This document shows positions 25,613 through 36,848 of a stretch of 64,000 bases of DNA, piece by piece; position 1 is the stretch's first letter, and every line of letters starts with the position of its first letter. Source of the DNA: Streptomyces sp. NBC_00442 (GTDB lineage: Bacteria; Actinomycetota; Actinomycetes; Streptomycetales; Streptomycetaceae); NCBI RefSeq assembly GCF_036014195.1, contig NZ_CP107918.1, forward strand, positions 186,001 through 250,000, written 5' to 3'. The position numbers and the translations under genes were made by a program. The notes below the pieces were generated by a model, which searched no databases, had not been told where the DNA came from, and saw nothing but the letters and a program-made list of their open reading frames with translations.

Positions 25613-25839
25613 CGACTCCTGCGCAGCGGGGACAGCCGCGGGAGCGAGCCGCGGGAGCGAACGGCCCTGGGCCGGGATGCCTGGCGCGGTGCGGGATGAT
25701 CGCCGGCTCGCGGCGCCGCCTCGGGCCCGGCGGGCCGGCGCTCCCGCGGGCCGCGCTCGACGCACGCACGTGGCCTGCGGCCCGCGTGGCTGTCCGCCCG
25801 GCCTACCCGGCTGTCCCTCAGCCCGGCTGCCCGGCCGGC

Positions 25840-26508
25840 CTACGGATTGGTGCCCGGGGGGACGTAGCCCTCGCCGATGCCGTTGTCCGTCTCCGGGACG
25901 CAACCGGGGACCTTGCGCACCACCGACATCTGCAACGTGCCGATCTGCCCTTGGGCCGCCGTCGTCGCCACGAACAACAGGTGGTCACCGGCCGGGACGG
26001 CGCTTGGCCTGATCAGGGAGTAGCGCCCGTCGATCCCGTTCTCGCCACTCCCTGGAGGGAACACCTTCATGGAGTCGACGTCGCCGTCGTAGACGACCTT
26101 GGTGCGGCACGAGGCCGAGAACGTCGTCACCGTCGCGGGAATGCCCGCCTGGGCGAGGGCGGCCTGCAGCCCGGGGACGCCCTTGGGGCTCATCACCCGC
26201 ACCGCGAGCGTGCCGTCGGGCACGGACTTCACCGCGTAGTCGGCCGTGACGATGTCCAGGCCGCCGCCTGTGGACTGGCCCGACGGCGCGGCCGCTGTGC
26301 CGGTGGCGGTCTGCTTGCCGTGCGTACCGCCGACAAGCGGCACGCCGACGGCCACGGCGACGGCGGCCGCGACGGCGCCCAGCGTGAAGCCGAGGCGACG
26401 GCGCGGAATGCGCGTCCGGGCGCGCAGGCCCGTCCGGGGAGCCAGGGCGGCCGCGCGAACGTCGAGTTCGTTCGCGAGTTGCTGCTTGAAGTGCACGGGG
26501 ACGTTCAC
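25840..26508 (-). CDS. Membrane-anchored partner of the ECF sigma factor (CU044_5270-like)
   Basis: 222 residues from ATG 26508, overlapping the sigma gene stop by four bases (ATGA). A short N-terminal cytoplasmic region (FKQQLANELDVRAAALAPRT) precedes a membrane helix (FTLGAVAAAVAVAVGVPLVG). A 140-residue extracytoplasmic domain contains two Cys (SCRTK and PGCVPE). There is no zinc-binding anti-sigma motif (HxxxCxxC), so it is not a classic ZAS anti-sigma factor. Translational coupling to the sigma gene and the topology suggest that it senses an envelope signal and modulates the sigma factor. That role is inferred. Confidence 0.78.
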   Translation of the reverse strand: MNVPVHFKQQLANELDVRAAALAPRTGLRARTRIPRRRLGFTLGAVAAAVAVAVGVPLVGGTHGKQTATGTAAAPSGQSTGGGLDIVTADYAVKSVPDGTLAVRVMSPKGVPGLQAALAQAGIPATVTTFSASCRTKVVYDGDVDSMKVFPPGSGENGIDGRYSLIRPSAVPAGDHLLFVATTAAQGQIGTLQMSVVRKVPGCVPETDNGIGEGYVPPGTNP

Positions 26509-27083
26509 CGGGTGGCCTCCAGAACGGCTATGCGATGGTCGACGCGGGTCCGCTCGGCGGCTCGCAGGGACTTACGGGCGCGGTGCAGGCGTACCCGGGC
26601 GGCAGTCGAGCTGATGCCCAGGGCCTGCGCGGCCTCTCGTGTGGTCAGCCCGTCCAGGGCGACCAGGTCGAGGAGTTCGCGCAGCGGGTCGGGCAGCGCG
26701 GCATGGGCGGCCGCCATCTGCCGGACGGAGCGGGCGGCGTCGATGCGCCCCTCGATGACCCCGATGTCCTGGTCGTCCAGCAGCCTTCGGCCGGAGATCC
26801 GGGCAACCGCGTGCTGTTCGCGGACGCTTCCCCGGAAGTGCGCGGAGATGACGTTGCGGGATATGCCGTACAGCCAGGCGACGGGTGCGCCGCGCCTGGC
26901 GTCATAGGTGTGCGCGTTCTCCAGCGCGGCCAGGAAGATGTCCGCCGTGAGGTCGGCCGCCAGGTGCGGGCTGTCGACGCGCCGGGTGACGAAGCCGAGC
27001 ACGGTGTCGAATTGCTGCTCGTAGAAAGCGGCGAACCCGGCGGGGTCGCGCACGGGTGGTGCTGTCGAATGCTCCGCTGGCAC
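26505..27083 (-). CDS. ECF-type RNA polymerase sigma factor
   Basis: 192 residues from GTG 27083, with aaggagc eight bases upstream. Sigma region 2 is seen in FAAFYEQQFDTVLGFVTRRV and DLTADIFLAALENAHTYDAR, ending AWLYGISRNVISAHFR. Sigma region 4 is LPDPLRELLDLVALDGLTTR with the helix-turn-helix EAAQALGISSTAARVRLHRA. No extra C-terminal domain is present. It directs transcription of a small regulon in response to an envelope or stress signal, and is coupled to a membrane partner gene by an ATGA overlap. Confidence 0.95.
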   Translation of the reverse strand: MPAEHSTAPPVRDPAGFAAFYEQQFDTVLGFVTRRVDSPHLAADLTADIFLAALENAHTYDARRGAPVAWLYGISRNVISAHFRGSVREQHAVARISGRRLLDDQDIGVIEGRIDAARSVRQMAAAHAALPDPLRELLDLVALDGLTTREAAQALGISSTAARVRLHRARKSLRAAERTRVDHRIAVLEATR

Positions 27084-27383
27084 GGATTGCTCCTTGGGGC
27101 AGGCGGCGTGTGGTGCCTTACACCTCTTCTTGGCCGCGGCGCCCCGAAGCGTTACACGCTGCGTACGGATTCCCGACTCGCTCAAGAAGTTTCGTACGGT
27201 TCGGTCATATTTCTTGAAACACGGCCTCATATGGGCGAATTGACGGGTTGTCCGACTACAGGATGGCACTGTGATCAGCCTGTCGACGACAGGTGTCCCG
27301 CGCTGGCCTCGTGGGCGCGCGGCACATATGTGCAGAGGCCACCCCCCGAAGGTGTGGCCGTTGATGTCCTGAGGAGCACCTTG
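27084..27383. promoter_or_regulatory. Divergent promoter region with a perfect palindrome
   Basis: 300 bases between the sigma factor and the ATP-grasp gene. It holds a perfect 12-bp palindrome GCACATATGTGC (27322-27333), about 50 bases before the ATP-grasp start. A further CATATG-like element (27227-27234) and an inverted element around tttcttgaaac (27209-27219), echoed inverted as ctcaagaagtttc (27180-27192), are also present. The ribosome site gaggag lies at 27371-27376. Confidence 0.55.
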
Positions 27384-28331
27384 ATGACCGTCACCGAAGT
27401 CCCGACGAAGGCCTTCCCGACATGTCGAGCCGCCGCGCCCTTCTGGCTGCTCCTTGGCGGTGGGCTGGACCAGGATCGGATCACCGCCGAACTCGTGGGC
27501 GGTTTCGAGCGCGTTCTCGGCGACCGCAGTGCGGTGGTGCGGACCAGCGACCTCGTGCTGGGCATCTGCGAGGGGCGGCTGACGCTTCATGACCTGCACG
27601 GCACACAGCTCGCCGCTCCGGAGCTCGCCTACGCGCGCCTGTCCACGCCCAGACTCTCCACGGACCGGGAGATCACCCTGCTGCGGCACCTGGAGGCGAT
27701 GGGCACGGTGCTGCTCAACCCCATCGACGCCGTGCTCGCCTGCGTGAACAAGTTCTGGCATCTGCAACAACTCGCGGTCGCGGGGCTCCCCGTACCCGAC
27801 ACCCGCAGCTATGTCGACGCGCCGATGACGGACGTGCTGCGGGCGGGGGTGCCCGAGCCGTGCGTGGTGAAGTCGGTACGGGGCCATCGCGGGCGACGGG
27901 TGTTCCTGGCCCCGGACACGGCGATGCTGCACGACGTCCAGGGCAGCCTCAGCGACGAGGCGCCCTACCTGTTCCAGAAGTACGTGCGTTACTCGCACGG
28001 ACGGGACCTGCGGGTCATCGTCGTCGACGGGCGGGCCGTCGCGGCGCAGGTGCGGGTGGCCGCGGGCGACGGGCTCAAGTCGAACCTGGCCCAGGGCGGA
28101 ACCGCCACGCCGTGCACCGGCCTTCATCCGGCCGGGGAGGCGTTGGCCGTGGCGGCGGCGGAGGCGCTGGGCCTGGGCGTCGCCGGCGTGGACCTGCTCT
28201 TCGAACCGGACGGCAGCTTCACGATCTGCGAGGTGAACGCCAACGTCGGATGGCGAGAGCACCTCCATCAGGTCGTGCCGGCCATCGCCGAGGCGTGCGA
28301 CGCGCGATTGCGGTGCCCGACCGCGCGGTGA
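27384..28331 (+). CDS. RimK-type ATP-grasp ligase
   Basis: 315 residues from ATG 27384. It matches ATP-grasp enzymes of the RimK/alpha-L-glutamate ligase group. The central lid and ATP region reads NKFWHLQQLAVAGLPVPDTR, then PCVVKSVRGHRGRRVFLA and YLFQKYVRYSHGRDLRVIVV. The metal-binding C-terminal part is GVAGVDLLFEPDGSFTICEV followed by NANVGWR (the conserved E-x-N pair). The family joins a carboxylate to an amine through an acyl-phosphate: ribosomal protein, cofactor or peptide tailing. It lies between a possible operator and the exporter next to the thiopeptide cluster. It might tailor the thiopeptide or be an unrelated housekeeping ligase. Confidence 0.85.
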   Translation: MTVTEVPTKAFPTCRAAAPFWLLLGGGLDQDRITAELVGGFERVLGDRSAVVRTSDLVLGICEGRLTLHDLHGTQLAAPELAYARLSTPRLSTDREITLLRHLEAMGTVLLNPIDAVLACVNKFWHLQQLAVAGLPVPDTRSYVDAPMTDVLRAGVPEPCVVKSVRGHRGRRVFLAPDTAMLHDVQGSLSDEAPYLFQKYVRYSHGRDLRVIVVDGRAVAAQVRVAAGDGLKSNLAQGGTATPCTGLHPAGEALAVAAAEALGLGVAGVDLLFEPDGSFTICEVNANVGWREHLHQVVPAIAEACDARLRCPTAR

Positions 28332-28698
28332 CCGGGTGACGTGACCCGCTCGGTCGGGCCTTTCCTGCGAGGCCTTCGCCCGCGCGTACGGAGCGAGGCA
28401 CGGGCAGGCCGCATCGCAGCGCACCGCGTCGCCCCGGCGGAACCGCACAACGCCGTTACCGGGCCTGCCTGTTGAGTTCCGGGCAGGTCTGTTGAGGCGA
28501 CCCCTTGAGGTCCGTCGTCGCCGACGCGTTTTCCTGACATGCGGCGCACGTAGTCGAGACTCGCTGTCGACGTCCCGTGCGTGCGCCGACGAATCCGAAG
28601 CCCAGGAGGATACGGTCGTTCGCCCCAACACGCCCTGCGACAAAGGCACCGCCGGCCCCACGCACGCGCCCGCTGCGGGCGGTGACGGGAGCCGGCGG
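28332..28698. other. Intergenic region before the MFS gene
   Basis: 367 bases without a convincing separate gene. A strong ribosome-site-like aggagga at 28604-28610 is followed by atacggtcgtt and not by ATG or GTG in the MFS frame. CTGTTGAG occurs twice (near 28469 and 28489). Confidence 0.4.
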
Positions 28699-29967
28699 AT
28701 GCTCAGGTCCCTGCGGCACCGGGAATTCAGGCTGCTCACCCTCGGCCAGCTCGGCTCCCACACCGGTACGTGGATACAGAAAGTGGCCCAGGCCTGGCTG
28801 GTTCTCGACCTGTCCCACGGTGACGGCACGGCGCTCGGCATCATCACGGCGCTCCAGTTTCTGCCGCTGCTGCTCTTCGGCCCCTGGGGCGGGGTCCTCG
28901 CGGACCGGTGTTCACTGCGGAAGATCCTGCTCATCACGCAGTCGGTGCTGTGCCTGGTCTCCCTGGCCCCGGGGATCCTGGCCGTCACCCATGCGGTGAG
29001 TCTCCCGGCCGTCTACGCCTTGGCGCTGGCGATGGGGCTGACCCTGGTGGCCGAGAAGCCGGCGCTGCAGTCCTTCATCGCGCAGACCGTCCCCACCGTC
29101 GACCTCCCCAACGCGGTGGCGCTCGACACCGCGGTGTTCAACCTCGCCCGGATCGCGGGACCCGCCCTGACGGGCCCCGTGATCGGCGTCTTCGGTGTCG
29201 CCCCCGCGTTCTTCCTCAACTCCTTCTCCTACCTCGTCGTGCTCGGCGCCCTGCTCCGCATGAAGCCGAGACACCGGCACGGTGATCCGGGGCCCGTCCG
29301 GGCCCCGCGGTCCACCGGCCAGGTACGGGAGTTGCTGCGTTACGTGCGGGCGCGCGCGGACCTCGGCGCCCCGCTCGTACTGGTCGGCGTGGTGGCGGGG
29401 TTCGGCATGAACTTCCAGATCACCACCGCCCTGATGGCGAGCGACGTCTTCCACACCTCGCCGGCCGCTTTCGGGCTCGGCTCGACCGCGTTCGCGGTCG
29501 GGGCGGTCACGGGCTCCGCGGCCGCGGCCCGCAGAGGCACCTGTGGGCCCGGATATCTCGTGGGCACCGCGTTCGGGTTCGGTGTCCTGGAAGTCATCAC
29601 GAGCACGATGCCGAGCCATGCGGCCTTCCTCGTGATGCTGGTGCCCACCGGCGCCGTACTGATCCTGTTCATGACCGCCGCGAAGTCGGCGCTGCAACTC
29701 GGCACGGACGACGCCATGCGCGGCCGGGTCATGAGCCTGTACACCCTCGCCTCGCTGGGCACCACCCCGCTGACCGCCCCGCTCATCGGCTGGATCTCCA
29801 GCACGACGCACCCCCGGGCCGGACTCGCGGTCGGCGGCCTGGCCTCGGCGCTGGCCGCCGGATGCGTGGGACTTGGCCGACAGCGGGCACAGCACCAGTG
29901 GCCCGCCCTCTTCCTGCACCCGGCCGGTGGCGTGGCACGTGCCTTCCACCGGCTCGCGGGACGGTAG
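28699..29967 (+). CDS. MFS transporter (EntS/drug-exporter type)
   Basis: 422 residues from ATG 28699, a reasonable MFS start (LRSLRHREFRLLTLGQLGSH) preceded by cgggag. The frame stays open upstream and contains a better ribosome site that lacks a usual start codon. Typical 12-helix architecture: GTWIQKVAQAWLVLDL, the loop-2 motif GPWGGVLADRCSLRKIL, FSYLVVLGALLR, GVVAGFGMNFQITTAL and DAMRGRVMSLYTLASLGTTP. It resembles EntS-type exporters of siderophores and antibiotics. It lies directly left of the thiopeptide precursor and converges with it across a strong hairpin, so it is a good candidate for the thiopeptide exporter and self-protection. Confidence 0.9.
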   Translation: MLRSLRHREFRLLTLGQLGSHTGTWIQKVAQAWLVLDLSHGDGTALGIITALQFLPLLLFGPWGGVLADRCSLRKILLITQSVLCLVSLAPGILAVTHAVSLPAVYALALAMGLTLVAEKPALQSFIAQTVPTVDLPNAVALDTAVFNLARIAGPALTGPVIGVFGVAPAFFLNSFSYLVVLGALLRMKPRHRHGDPGPVRAPRSTGQVRELLRYVRARADLGAPLVLVGVVAGFGMNFQITTALMASDVFHTSPAAFGLGSTAFAVGAVTGSAAAARRGTCGPGYLVGTAFGFGVLEVITSTMPSHAAFLVMLVPTGAVLILFMTAAKSALQLGTDDAMRGRVMSLYTLASLGTTPLTAPLIGWISSTTHPRAGLAVGGLASALAAGCVGLGRQRAQHQWPALFLHPAGGVARAFHRLAGR

Positions 29968-30014
29968 ACCACGCGCGAGGACGGGAGGCGACACCGGTCA
30001 TCGCCGAGGGCGAC

Positions 30015-30049
30015 GCGCGTGCCGGGCGATGCGCTCGCCCGGCACGCGC
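30015..30049. terminator. Bidirectional terminator between MFS and precursor genes
   Basis: Perfect 15-bp stem (30015-30029 with 30035-30049) with a 5-base loop, between the MFS stop and the convergent precursor stop. Confidence 0.8.
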
Positions 30050-30056
30050 TACCCAC

Positions 30057-30248
30057 TCAGGAACAGCTGCAGTTACAGCAGTTCGGCGGCGGAGCGCAGC
30101 AGAAAGACGCGCTCACCTCCGTCATGCCGTGGCCTGCCGTGAGCGACTGGCTGTGCTCGTCGCCGGCCAGCGAGTCCAGGTCGAGGTCCAGCGCGAGGTC
30201 GGCGACCGCCGCAGCGAGCGAGGGTGAGCCGTTGCCGTTCTCGTTCAT
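30057..30248 (-). CDS. Thiopeptide precursor peptide
   Basis: 63 residues from ATG 30248 with an excellent aaaggagggc nine bases before; a TTG one codon upstream is less likely. The leader (residues 1-47) is acidic and hydrophobic with ALDLDLDSLAG and the familiar thiopeptide ending SLTAGHGMTEVSA. The core (48-63) is SFCCAPPPNCCNCSCS: Ser1, six Cys, two Asn and three consecutive prolines. In thiopeptides Cys become thiazoles and Ser becomes dehydroalanine. The Ser in the usual C-S-C-S tail is Ser14, so the pyridine would join Ser1 and Ser14. By the rule that S1-S10 gives a 26-atom ring and each extra residue adds three, that is 38 atoms. The full enzyme set lies just to the right. Confidence 0.93.
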   Translation of the reverse strand: MNENGNGSPSLAAAVADLALDLDLDSLAGDEHSQSLTAGHGMTEVSASFCCAPPPNCCNCSCS

Positions 30249-30461
30249 CAAAGCCCTCCTTTCGAACCTAATGGAGCATCAACGGGCGTATGTGGACGTC
30301 CAGTTGGGACACTAGCGTGACGGTTGGGGAACTGGGAAGGGGGTGGACTAGACCATTCGCCTCGGCTAGTGTCGGCCGCCCGGAGGCCGCGAGCGCAGCC
30401 TCGACCGGCGCGTTCACGCCTGCCAGAGCGCGTCCACGCCGCGCGATCCCCAGGAGGTGCG
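30249..30461. promoter_or_regulatory. Divergent promoter of the thiopeptide precursor and enzyme operon
   Basis: 213 bases between divergent starts. A perfect 9-bp inverted repeat GACACTAGC (30308-30316) / GCTAGTGTC (30365-30373) is centred on the gap, 48 bases between arms. Each arm contains TAGTGT reading outward, which resembles a -10 box, so the dyad probably marks the two divergent promoters and may be shared by one regulator. Ribosome sites: aaaggagggc for the precursor and aggaggtgc for the operon. Confidence 0.6.
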
Positions 30462-31685
30462 ATGAAGCCGAGACTGCTTCCCGACACCCATCTCCTGCCC
30501 TCCGACCGGGGCGTGGTGATCAGTGGACCCGGACGCACGGCCGCCCTCGCACAACCGGGCATCTACCCGTGGCTGGAGCGGCTCCGTCCCTTCCTGGACG
30601 GCCGCAGCACCCTGGACTCGCTCACCGCCGACCTCCCGCCCCAGGCCGCGCGGCATGTCCGCACCCTGGTGGAACTGCTGGCTCGGGAAGGCTTCGTGCG
30701 GGATGCGGCCGCGGACCTGCCCCATGGACTGAGCCCACAGGTGCGGGCACGCCACACCGCGCTGATCGACTTCATCGCGGCGCGCGCGGACTCGCCCGAG
30801 TACCGCTTCGAGCTCTATCGCCATTGCGCACCCCTCGTGGTGGGTTCCGGACACATGGCCGGCGCCGTGGTTGTCGCCCTGCTCGCCTCGGGTGTGGCAC
30901 ACGTACGCCTCCGGCCCGGCGAGTCCCGAGGACATCCCGCGAACGCGACGGACATGACGCGGCTGCGCGCATGCGTCGCCCTGCTCCAGGAGGACGTCGG
31001 GTCCTTCCGCTACGAGGAGTTGAGCGGCGACCTCCCCCAACTCCCGGCGGATGTGGGCGTGGTGCTCCTCGCCTCCGACGCACCCGACCCGGAGTCGGCG
31101 CATCTGGCCCACACGCTCACCCTGGGTGGCGGGCTCCGGTACGGCCAGGCGGTCGGCCGGGGCGACTGCATCGCGATCAGCGCGGTCACCTCCCCCATGC
31201 ATGCCACGGGCCCCACCGCCTTCGGCGGGCCGCCGGGCGCCGAGGCCCATCCGGGGGCGGCGAGCGCCGCGAGCACCCCGAATACGGCCAATTCCCGCGC
31301 GGGTGAGCGGAGTCCGTACCTCGGCGGCCCGACGGCGGCCCTCGCAGCCAACCAGCTCTGCATGCACCTGCTGCGCCAGATGGCGGGGCTGGACGTGCCT
31401 GGGCTGGACGCACCGGGACTGGACAAGTCGGGACTGGACATATCGGGTCTGGATCATGACCTGGACGACGGTTCGGACGCCGGCCCGGACGGCCACCCGG
31501 CTGTCGGCCCGGACGGCCACCCTGGCGACGATCCGAACGAAGTCCCCAAGCGCGACCGCGCCGACAGCCCGGCCGGCACCCCGATCACCACGGCAGAAGG
31601 TGTGGCCACACAGTGGTCGGCGGCGGCCGGGGGCGCGCTGCTGGACCTGGTCACCGGACGCTTCCTCGGCGCGGAGTCGACATGA
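30462..31685 (+). CDS. Ocin-ThiF-like leader-binding protein (F protein) of the thiopeptide cluster
   Basis: 407 residues from ATG 30462, eight bases after caggaggtg. The N-terminal 85 residues have the look of the RiPP recognition element/ThiF-like F proteins that bind the leader and pass the peptide to the YcaO enzyme: LLPDTHLLPSDRGVVISGPG, WLERLRPFLDGRSTLDSLTA, LVELLAREGFVRD. A partial ThiF-like Rossmann region follows (HCAPLVVGSGHMAGAVVVAL). Near the C-terminus is a repeat-rich, probably disordered linker (GLDxxGLD units and GPDGHP units). First gene of the operon, with an ATGA overlap to the dehydrogenase gene. A second F-like protein is encoded at 39591. Confidence 0.85.
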   Translation: MKPRLLPDTHLLPSDRGVVISGPGRTAALAQPGIYPWLERLRPFLDGRSTLDSLTADLPPQAARHVRTLVELLAREGFVRDAAADLPHGLSPQVRARHTALIDFIAARADSPEYRFELYRHCAPLVVGSGHMAGAVVVALLASGVAHVRLRPGESRGHPANATDMTRLRACVALLQEDVGSFRYEELSGDLPQLPADVGVVLLASDAPDPESAHLAHTLTLGGGLRYGQAVGRGDCIAISAVTSPMHATGPTAFGGPPGAEAHPGAASAASTPNTANSRAGERSPYLGGPTAALAANQLCMHLLRQMAGLDVPGLDAPGLDKSGLDISGLDHDLDDGSDAGPDGHPAVGPDGHPGDDPNEVPKRDRADSPAGTPITTAEGVATQWSAAAGGALLDLVTGRFLGAEST

Positions 31686-33066
31686 CAGGCGAGCTGACAG
31701 GCGCACGGACCGGCGAGCTCACCTGCGCGCCGGCCGGGCCGCTGGACGTCGAGCCGAGCGGCGTGACCGAGCGGGCCCCCCGGGCCCCCGGGCGCACCGA
31801 GCCGTTCCCCCCGAAGCTCTGGGCCGATGCGGTCTACTCCCGCCGAGCCATTCCGGCCACGCTCGCCGCAGGCCACCCCGCGCCGGGACGGGCCGACGCG
31901 GACCTCGACCCGCCTCTCCAGGGGCTGCGCCTTCCGCTGGAGCCGCCGCCGCTCCACCTGGCGCCCTCCCCCGGCTCCCGGGCCGGCCTGACCGAACCGG
32001 CCGTCCTCGCCGCCCTGTTGCACTACTCCTACGGCCTGCTCCAGCACGACGTCACTCCTGGCGGCCGGCCCCTGCACCGCGCGGTCGCCTCCGCCCGGTG
32101 CCGGTACCCGAGCGAACTCACCCTGGTCACCCCCACCACGGCGTTCCGCTTCGATCCGCTGCACCATCAACTCGTCCAGATCAACGGGTCAGTGACGACG
32201 AGTCAGCATGCGCAGCCCGGCGCGTCCCAGTACGCCGTCATCACCAGCCGATTCGCCCGCACGGCACGGCTCTACGGCGACTACGCTCCGCGCCTCTGCG
32301 CCCAGGAGGCCGGCATGCTGCTTGGCGCGGTGCACCTGACGGCCGCCGCGCTCGGTCTGGCCACCCGGCCCGGTCAGGACCGGGACACGCTGGACGGTCT
32401 CTGCGCCGACCGGCTGCCGGCGGCCGAGCATCCCATGGGCTACCTGGAGATCCTGCCCACCACGCAGCCCCCGGCGGCCGGGCCTTCGTGGCTTTCGGCC
32501 GGCCTCGCACCGGCCCTGCGCGCCCGTCACTCCGGAGCCGCGATATTCGACCCCGACCCTGCCCCGGCGCCCCGGGCACTGCTCGCCGATCTGGGGGCCA
32601 CCCTGGCGGCCGCGCCGTTCACCGACTTCTCCTGCCATCTCCTGGTGCGGCGGGTCGCCGACTCCGCCTCCGGCCACTACGTCCACAGCTACGGCCGCCT
32701 GTGGCAGGTCCGCGACGGCGACCCGCTCGCACTGATGGAACGGATCGGGCAGACCGAGGGCCGGGTATCGGTCAACTTCCGCTCGACGGCGTGCACCGCC
32801 TACATCGCCGTACGGCGCGGCACCGCCGTCGCCCGGTACGGCACGGACGCCTTCCGACGACTCCACCTGATCGCGGGATCGGCGGCGCACCTGCTCTGCG
32901 TGGCCGCCGCGCGCCATGGCCTCTCCGCGCGGGTCCACAACGGCTATGACGCCGCCGCCGCGGAGCGCCTGCTCGGCCTGACCATGGACGAGGAGACCGT
33001 GCTCTTCCAGGTGGCCATCGGCGCGGCCCGGCCGGGAGCCGCCTTCCGTGTCCCGGTGGTGTTCTG

Positions 33067-33067
<1 letters not shown>
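31682..33067 (+). CDS. SagB-type azoline dehydrogenase, first copy
   Basis: 461 residues from ATG 31682 (ATGA overlap with the preceding gene). It belongs to the SagB/nitroreductase-like FMN dehydrogenases of thiazole/oxazole peptides: PLHRAVASARCRYPSELTLV is the HR-x-x-S-x-x-x-x-YP-E family block, and HNGYDAAAAERLLGLTMDEE plus TVLFQVAIG close the FMN domain. The N-terminal 80 residues are Pro/Gly-rich and variable. The enzyme should oxidise thiazolines to thiazoles on the precursor. It is one of two such proteins in this operon and the more divergent one: the second Ser of the usual P-S-G-G motif is replaced (SARC). Confidence 0.86.
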
Positions 33068-35849
<2,782 letters not shown>

Positions 35850-35853
<4 letters not shown>

Positions 35854-36767
35854 CGGCCCGCCCGAGCCGGAACCTACCGACACCGGTCACACCGGAGGCG
35901 CAGGACCGCTGGGTCGGCGCCCACGTGTTCACGGGCCATCCACTCGACCTGGTGGTGAGCACACTGGTCCCCCAGGTCGTCGCGGAGCTGCGGCGGCAAG
36001 GCCTGGCCGACCGCTTCTTCTTCATCCGGCACTGGCAGGGGGGCCCGCACGTGCGACTGCGGGTGCGTCTCACCACGCCGCCGGCCGAACCCGCGGTACG
36101 CCTCATCCTCCACGACCACGCGGCGGCGCTGTTCCGCCACCTCTCGCCGTCACGACCGATGACGGAAGGTCACTACCGGTTGCTGGCGCAGGAGTTGGCA
36201 GCCTTCGAGCCGGAGACCGAGCCCGGTGTCCTCGCCCCCAACGACAGCCTCGCCTTCGAGACCTACCGCCCCGAGCACGGCAAGTACGGCCATGGCGTCG
36301 CCCTGCGTGCGGTCGAGGACGCGTTCGCCCTCTGCAGCGAGCTGGCCGTCGCGGCCGTAGGGGCCCCATGGAGCCCGGCGCAGCGGACGGCGCACTGTTT
36401 CGCCCTGCTCGCCGGCGCCCTGGACCACGGGGACGAGCCGGGGCGGCCGACGGCGGACGTGCTGACCCAGTACGGCGCCAGGCGCGCCGCGCTGCTCTCC
36501 GTCGCCCGCGCGGCACGCGCAACGGTGCCGAAGGACGCCGCTCCGGCCGGCGCCGACCCGGTGCGCAGATGGCTCGCGGCCTGCCGCGGCGCGCAGCGGC
36601 ACGCGGCCCAGCCTGCTGTGCTCGCCGGCCATCTGACCCACCTGGCCTGCAACCGCCTCGGCATACGACTGGGCCAGGAAGCCACTCTGCGCGCCCTGGC
36701 CCTGCTGGCGGTGGCGGAGTTGACGAGCGGGAGCACCCCGCGTCGGCGCGTCGCCGAACCACCGTGA
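35850..36767 (+). CDS. Thiopeptide-type dehydratase elimination protein (Lant_dehydr_C / TbtC class)
   Basis: 305 residues from ATG 35850 (ATGA overlap). The SpaB_C/thiopeptide-type domain is recognisable from WVGAHVFTGHPLDLVVSTLV, FFFIRHWQGGPHVRLRVRL (the FxIRYxxxGPHLRLR family signature) and the YRPEHGKYGHGVALRAVEDA block. It catalyses glutamate elimination to give dehydroalanine after the LanB-N partner has glutamylated Ser, so the two proteins act together. It is followed by an 81-base gap, the largest break in the operon, before the pyridine synthase gene. Confidence 0.9.
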
Positions 36768-36848
36768 CCGCCCCCTGATCGGGACAAGGACGGGCCGGAC
36801 AGCCGGCCGGCCGGACAGCCAGCAGAGAACCGCCAAGGAGCGACTCGC

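Noticed and set aside
22051..26907. A very long open frame on the plus strand opposite the MMPL gene and its neighbours
   Set aside because: The translation is Arg/Gly/Asp-rich without motifs. The minus strand carries the clear RND transporter, so this is a high-GC shadow.
26505..27083. Regulatory link of the ECF sigma factor to the thiopeptide cluster
   Set aside because: It points away, is coupled to its own membrane partner and no matching promoter pair could be defined.
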